Below, one piece after another: positions 60,007-64,000 of a DNA stretch of 64,000 nucleotides (the first letter of the stretch is position 1; every line of letters begins with the position of its first letter). Origin of the DNA: HT1-32 sp040219025 (GTDB lineage: Bacteria > Pseudomonadota > Alphaproteobacteria > Rhodospirillales > HT1-32); NCBI GenBank assembly GCA_040219025.1, contig JAVJTE010000019.1, forward strand, positions 1 to 64,000, in the 5' to 3' direction. The notes below the pieces were generated by a model. That model saw only the letters and a program-made list of their open reading frames with translations, made no database searches and was not told the DNA's origin. Position numbers and translations under genes: made by a program.

Positions 60007-61172
60007 GACAGTTGCGAGCGGACGAGGTGCAGCCAGAAGGCGACGCCGGTCGACAGAATGTCGTCGTTGAAATCGTAATGCGGACTATGGAGGCCGCAGC
60101 CCCCCGGCCCGTCCCCGCCATTGCCGAGGAACAGATAACATCCCGGTTTACGCTGCAGCATGAAGCCGAAATCCTCTGATGCCATCAGCGGCAGACAATC
60201 CGGCTGAACATTGCCCTCACCCACCACCTCGCGGGCGACCGCGGCGACAATATCCGCCTCTCTGGCCGAATTGATGGTCGAAGCGAATTCCCGCGAGTAG
60301 GAAAACGAGGCCGTCGCGCCATAGGCGGAGGCAATACCCTCGCTGATGCGCGCCATCGCCGCTTCGATCTGGTCCTGCACCCCTGGCAGGAACGAGCGTG
60401 TATCGCCACGCAGGGTCACCCTTTCGGGAATAACATTGCGTGTTGCCTCAACGGCAAAATCCGTCACCGAGATGACACCGTTTTCCAGCGGGTTCAGGCT
60501 GCGGGAGATGATGCTCTGCAGGGCGACAACAATTTCAGAGGCAACAAGGATCGGATCGACGCTGAGATGCGGCATCGCCGCATGCCCGCCCTTGCCCATA
60601 ACCCCGATCTCGAAATTATCCTCACAGGCCATGATCGGCCCCCGACGCAGGGCAATCTGGCCGGCCGGCAATGATGGCATGTTATGAATGCCATAGACGG
60701 CCCTGACCGGGAAACGCCCGAACAGGCCGTCTTCCATCATCGCCAGTGCACCACGGCCATGTTCTTCTGCCGGCTGGAAGATGAAAACCGCCGTGCCGTT
60801 GAAATCCCGGCTGGCGGCCAGAAGTTTCGCCGCCCCCAGCAGCATCGCCGTATGACCATCATGGCCGCAGGCATGCATCCGGCCCGGATGTCGGGAGGCA
60901 TGATCGAAGCTGTTCAGTTCGGTGATCGACAGCGCATCCATATCTGCACGCAGGCCAATCGACTTATCCCCGTCACCGGCTTTCAGAACACCGACAACAC
61001 CCGTCGTTCCGACCCCTTCATGGACCTCCAGCCCGAAGTCACGCAGCAGCCTGGCCACCTCTGCCGATGTCCGCTTTTCCTCAAACCCCAGTTCCGGATG
61101 CCTGTGCAGGTCATGCCGCCAGGAAATGATCTGGTTCGTAACGTCCTGTGATATCTCCGGGAAACTGTTCAT
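60003..61172 (-). CDS. M20-family metal-dependent amidohydrolase/deacetylase
   Basis: The protein is 389 aa from the ATG at 61172, with AGAGGG upstream; the frame extends to 61250 inside the previous gene. Metal-site motifs are RHDLHRHPELGFEEKRTSAE, GLRADMDALSI, HACGHDGHTAMLLGA, FIFQPAEEHGRG and MASEDFGFML. M20D enzymes cleave amide bonds of N-acyl or N-carbamoyl amino acids such as hippurate, N-acetyl-diaminopimelate or indole-acetyl-amino acids. It lies between the molybdoenzyme (34 bp upstream) and the M24 hydrolase. Its partners suggest an N-acyl diamino acid or heterocycle-derived substrate. Confidence 0.92.
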   Translation of the reverse strand: MNSFPEISQDVTNQIISWRHDLHRHPELGFEEKRTSAEVARLLRDFGLEVHEGVGTTGVVGVLKAGDGDKSIGLRADMDALSITELNSFDHASRHPGRMHACGHDGHTAMLLGAAKLLAASRDFNGTAVFIFQPAEEHGRGALAMMEDGLFGRFPVRAVYGIHNMPSLPAGQIALRRGPIMACEDNFEIGVMGKGGHAAMPHLSVDPILVASEIVVALQSIISRSLNPLENGVISVTDFAVEATRNVIPERVTLRGDTRSFLPGVQDQIEAAMARISEGIASAYGATASFSYSREFASTINSAREADIVAAVAREVVGEGNVQPDCLPLMASEDFGFMLQRKPGCYLFLGNGGDGPGGCGLHSPHYDFNDDILSTGVAFWLHLVRSQLS

Positions 61173-61206
61173 TGGTGCCCTCTGGAAAAGGAAGCAGGGA
61201 TGGTGA

Positions 61207-63546
61207 TCATGGCTGACCCTCACCCCCGCGATGGATGACAGGCGGAACAAAGGCCGTCACCTCGGGTGCCGGACCGGACAGGCGCTCAATTTCGACCAGA
61301 CAGGTCATCGCCCCCGGCCCCTGCGCCAGTTCGGAAGTCCCCTGATCGCGGGTCAGCGTATTCGGGTTCCCGTGCTTGCAGCAATCGGCATCGTCCTCGA
61401 TATCCGGATCATACCATGCGCCCGTCGCAAGCAGGACAACCCCCTGCCGCACGCCGGGGTCAGGAATGGCAGCGCTGATCGTCGCACCCCGCCCGTTATG
61501 CAGACGGACAAGATCACCCGCTGATATGCCACGCGCAGCCGCATCCTCCGGGTTCAGACGACAGGGTTCCCGCATCTGCACCTTGCCGGCGCGGCTGTGG
61601 GCGCTGTGGTCAAGCTGGCTGTGCAGCCGCCGGGCGGGCTGATGGGTGATCAGATGCAGTGCCCCCGGCTTCGCCTGTGCTGAACCCAGCCACTCGGCTG
61701 GTTCGCGCCAGGCGGGGTGGCCGGGAATACCCTCCAGACCAAAGCCTGCAATCGTCTCACTGAATAACTCGATGCGTCCGCTTGGCGTCTCCAGCGGACA
61801 GGCATCCGGATTTTCACGAAAGGCTTCCAGCATGACACGCGGCTGCTCCGGCGGGGGAACCCTGAAGAAGCCGGTTTCCCTGAAGGTCTCATAGTCCGGC
61901 AGATGAATACCGGATCTGGCCGAGGCCGTCCGGGTGCGCCGGTACATGTCCTGCAGCCACTGGTCTTCCGTCCAGTCATTGGTGAAGGCCACTTCAAAAT
62001 TCACCGGTGCGTCGGACGACCTGCTCAGCCGGCGGGCAAGCCCGGCAAAAATATCATGATCGTTGCGTGTCTGACCGAAAGGCTCTGCGCATTTACTCAT
62101 GGCGATGAGATAATCATCCCGGGAGGAAGCACCGAGATCATTACGCTCCATCGCAACTGTCGCCGGGAAAACGATATCGGCGTGACGTGCCACCGGCGTC
62201 CAGTGCGGCTCATGCACAATCACCGTCCCGATGTTCTGCCAGGCACGGCGCAGGCGATTCAGATCCTGATGATGATGAAACGGGTTGCCGCCAACCCAGT
62301 AGACCAGCCGGATATCCGGATAGGTCCGTTCCTGACCATCGTACCTGTAGGACTGGCCAGGATGCAGCAGCATATCGGCAATACGCGCCACCGGGATATA
62401 GCTGTCGACCGGATTGCGGCCGGTCGGCAGGGCCGCCCAGGGGGCCTTCCCGCGATGACTGCCAACCCCGTTTACCGCACCAAGGCCAAGGCCGAAGCCC
62501 TGCCCCGGCTTGCCAATTCCACCCAGCAGGGCCGCCAGTACAACCAGCATCCAGTAAGCCTGCTCACCATTTTGCTGACGGGTCAGTGACCAGCTTGCAT
62601 TCACCAGCGTCGGTGTTGCCGACATCCGGCGGGCCAGTGCAATGATATCCGCAGCGGTCAGTCCGGTGATCTCCGCCGCCCAGGCAGCATCCTTCGGCTG
62701 ACCATCTGATTTCCCCGTAAGGTAGGGCAGGAATTTTTCAAAACCGGTGCAGCAGCGTTCGACAAAGGCCCGGTCATACAGATCTTCTGTCACCAGAACA
62801 TGCGCCAGCGCCAGCATCAGCGCGACATCTGTATTCGGACGCACGGGCAGCCAGTCTGCCTGCAGGCTTTCCGGCATATCAGACCGGTCCGGGCTGACAT
62901 TGACAAAGGAAACACCGGCCCGGCGCGCAGCCTCGATATCCTGCGGCTGGCTGTGCCGGCCGACGCCACCGGCATTCACCTGTGCATTGCGGGAGGCAAA
63001 GCCGCCGAAGGCCACGACCAGCCCGCCGGCGTCTGCAATCGACCGCCAGGAGGTATGCTCAACGAACAGACTGTTCAGTGATCCCGCTACATAAGGCAGA
63101 ATAACCTCGGCAGCGGCATGGCTGTAGGTGTTTCTCGCTGACGTATAGCCACCGAACAGATTCAGGAAACGGCGAAGCTGGCTTTGTGCATGATGAAACC
63201 GCCCGGCACTGGCCCAGCCGTAGGAGCCGGCATAGATCGCCTGATTACCGAACTGGTCCCGGACCCGGTTCAGTTCACCGGCAGCAAGATCGAGAGCCTC
63301 ATCCCATTCCAGGGCAACAAAACTGTCGCGTCCCCGCAATGTCCGGTGGTCAGCGCTGTTTTCAAGGAAGCCCCGGCGTACCATCGGCTTGTCGATCCGC
63401 ATCGGCCCGGACAGGCTGTCGACAATAGCGTCACCGATCGGTGATGGTGAAGGATCTTCGGAAAAGCCGTTCAGTGCCACCGGCTGGCCGGCTGGCCGGA
63501 CGACCTCATAGGTCCCCCAATGCGCTGATGTCAGTGCCCCGGACAA
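61207..63546 (-). CDS. Molybdopterin oxidoreductase, DMSO reductase/BisC family
   Basis: This 779-aa protein starts at TTG 63546 with a GAAGG upstream and only 4 bp after the preceding stop. It lacks a twin-arginine signal and an N-terminal iron-sulfur cysteine motif, so it is a cytosolic single-subunit enzyme like biotin sulfoxide reductase BisC. Motifs are GSYGWASAGRFHHAQSQLRR, RNTYSHAAAEVILPY (Ser as likely Mo ligand), SWSLTRQQNGEQAYWMLVVL, YWVGGNPFHHHQDLNRL and HPAWREPAEWLG. It would reduce an S- or N-oxide, or hydroxylate in reverse. The setting among amidohydrolases suggests an N-oxygenated or sulfoxide compound. Confidence 0.92.
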   Translation of the reverse strand: MSGALTSAHWGTYEVVRPAGQPVALNGFSEDPSPSPIGDAIVDSLSGPMRIDKPMVRRGFLENSADHRTLRGRDSFVALEWDEALDLAAGELNRVRDQFGNQAIYAGSYGWASAGRFHHAQSQLRRFLNLFGGYTSARNTYSHAAAEVILPYVAGSLNSLFVEHTSWRSIADAGGLVVAFGGFASRNAQVNAGGVGRHSQPQDIEAARRAGVSFVNVSPDRSDMPESLQADWLPVRPNTDVALMLALAHVLVTEDLYDRAFVERCCTGFEKFLPYLTGKSDGQPKDAAWAAEITGLTAADIIALARRMSATPTLVNASWSLTRQQNGEQAYWMLVVLAALLGGIGKPGQGFGLGLGAVNGVGSHRGKAPWAALPTGRNPVDSYIPVARIADMLLHPGQSYRYDGQERTYPDIRLVYWVGGNPFHHHQDLNRLRRAWQNIGTVIVHEPHWTPVARHADIVFPATVAMERNDLGASSRDDYLIAMSKCAEPFGQTRNDHDIFAGLARRLSRSSDAPVNFEVAFTNDWTEDQWLQDMYRRTRTASARSGIHLPDYETFRETGFFRVPPPEQPRVMLEAFRENPDACPLETPSGRIELFSETIAGFGLEGIPGHPAWREPAEWLGSAQAKPGALHLITHQPARRLHSQLDHSAHSRAGKVQMREPCRLNPEDAAARGISAGDLVRLHNGRGATISAAIPDPGVRQGVVLLATGAWYDPDIEDDADCCKHGNPNTLTRDQGTSELAQGPGAMTCLVEIERLSGPAPEVTAFVPPVIHRGGEGQP

Positions 63547-63550
63547 AGGG

Positions 63551-64000
63551 CTAACCTTCTTCCGGCCCTTCAGTCACCATCAGCAGGCACCGGCTGTCCG
63601 GTGGCAGTCCGGCATGGCTGACTGCTGCCAGTGGTGCGCCGCCGCTTTCTGTCGTCAGAATGCCGTGCCGGCGGTAACGGGCAACGGCAGCCGTTGCCTC
63701 GTCTTCTGTTACAGTCAGAAACAAATCGGCATCATGGCGCAGGGACTCAAACGCGATCAGCGAGGCATCCTTGCAATCGAGCCGCCCCATGTTCGAGACC
63801 GGCCCGTCCGCCCGGGTCAGCTTGTCGGCTTTGACACTGGCACGGATGCAGGGTGCCGCATCCGGTTCCACAACAATGATCACCGGCTGCTCCTCCCAGC
63901 AGTCGCGGATATTCGCGGCAACCGCAGCGGCAAATCCACCGACCCCGGCCTGCAGAAAAACATGCGTCGGCCAGCGGCCCTGTCCGGCAAATACCTGCCG
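63551..64000 (-). CDS. Diaminopropionate ammonia-lyase-like PLP enzyme, C-terminal part; N-terminus beyond right edge
   Basis: The reverse strand is open from the window edge to a TAG at 63551-63553 (149 codons in view). The visible part has WPTHVFLQAGVGGFAAAVAA, a glycine-rich PLP-phosphate loop close to that of E. coli YgeX/DpaL, then VIIVVEPDAAPCIRASVKAD, ASLIAFESLRHDADLFLTV and LTTESGGAPLAAVSHAG. Enzymes of this type eliminate ammonia from 2,3-diaminopropionate; related threonine-dehydratase-like EutB proteins occur in ectoine catabolism. The catalytic lysine is outside the window. It is first of the four linked genes seen here. Confidence 0.85.
   Translation of the reverse strand, partial: RQVFAGQGRWPTHVFLQAGVGGFAAAVAANIRDCWEEQPVIIVVEPDAAPCIRASVKADKLTRADGPVSNMGRLDCKDASLIAFESLRHDADLFLTVTEDEATAAVARYRRHGILTTESGGAPLAAVSHAGLPPDSRCLLMVTEGPEEG

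Noticed and set aside
1..64000. CRISPR arrays, rRNA genes, insertion sequences, prophage
   Set aside because: No regularly spaced repeats, rRNA sequence, transposase or phage structural gene was recognised on either strand.

Overview
The window is about 64 kb of one bacterial chromosome, GC-rich and gene-dense. It reads as an alphaproteobacterium, probably near the Rhodospirillales. Supporting signs are the gene order rlpA-dacC-tmk-holB-metG-tatD, an alphaproteobacterial-type Zur box, a small flagellin behind a sigma-54 promoter, a tripartite tricarboxylate transporter, and many genes chained by ATGA overlaps. No rRNA, CRISPR array or insertion sequence was seen. The only tRNA is tRNA-Ser(UGA).

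Layout. 1-3.0 kb: methylmalonyl-CoA mutase, with the large subunit cut by the left edge. 3.1-5.2 kb: zinc uptake and control (znuB, znuC, Zur box, zur). 5.3-18.1 kb: a catabolic island. It has an aconitase-like LeuC/LeuD pair, an enolase-superfamily enzyme, an IclR regulator and a 2-oxoglutarate dioxygenase on the plus strand. On the minus strand it has a solute-binding protein/TctB/TctA transporter with MmgE/PrpD, CaiB-type CoA-transferase and crotonase-like enzymes. 18.2-24.0 kb: a MarC protein, then a multi-PAS hybrid kinase, a FixJ/NarL regulator and an HD-GYP regulator. 24.1-30.1 kb: an omega-amino acid aminotransferase with a divergent MocR regulator, and an Lrp regulator divergent from an AceE/MdeB-like ketoacid dehydrogenase E1. 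30.2-35.9 kb: a phosphotransacylase-like gene, a lipoprotein, mazG, oxyR-katA and a peroxiredoxin. 36.3-44.5 kb: a housekeeping operon running from mltB to an MBL-fold hydrolase. 44.5-47.6 kb: a YdcF-like protein, a receiver-HPt protein and flagellin. 47.7-52.2 kb: an SDR protein, an aspartic protease, psuK-psuG, a DUF3883 nuclease-like protein and tRNA-Ser. 52.2-53.2 kb: an AT-richer insert with a ParDE-type toxin-antitoxin pair. 53.5-58.8 kb: a DUF2189 membrane protein, then a FecR-domain protein and lipoprotein divergent from a CHASE2 adenylate cyclase and a DUF3047-like lipoprotein. 58.8-64 kb: an operon of a diaminopropionate ammonia-lyase-like enzyme, a molybdopterin oxidoreductase, an M20 amidohydrolase and an M24 hydrolase.

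The strongest candidate for an undescribed system is the 5.3-18.1 kb island. Upstream of the dioxygenase gene (9275-9310), and again upstream of the transporter operon 9 kb away (18070-18105), lie two 15-bp elements of the form TTTCAT-N3-ATGAAA. In both places the repeats are spaced 21 bp apart, with the better palindrome on the promoter-distal side. A weaker pair with the same spacing precedes leuC. This ties the dioxygenase, the transporter, the MmgE/PrpD, CaiB and crotonase enzymes, and perhaps the LeuCD/enolase set into one regulon. The likely regulator is the IclR protein encoded in the middle. The substrate is unknown; a branched or hydroxylated di- or tricarboxylate is inferred. All positions and motifs were read by eye. 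No similarity search was run, so family names rest on recognised motifs and sequence patterns.
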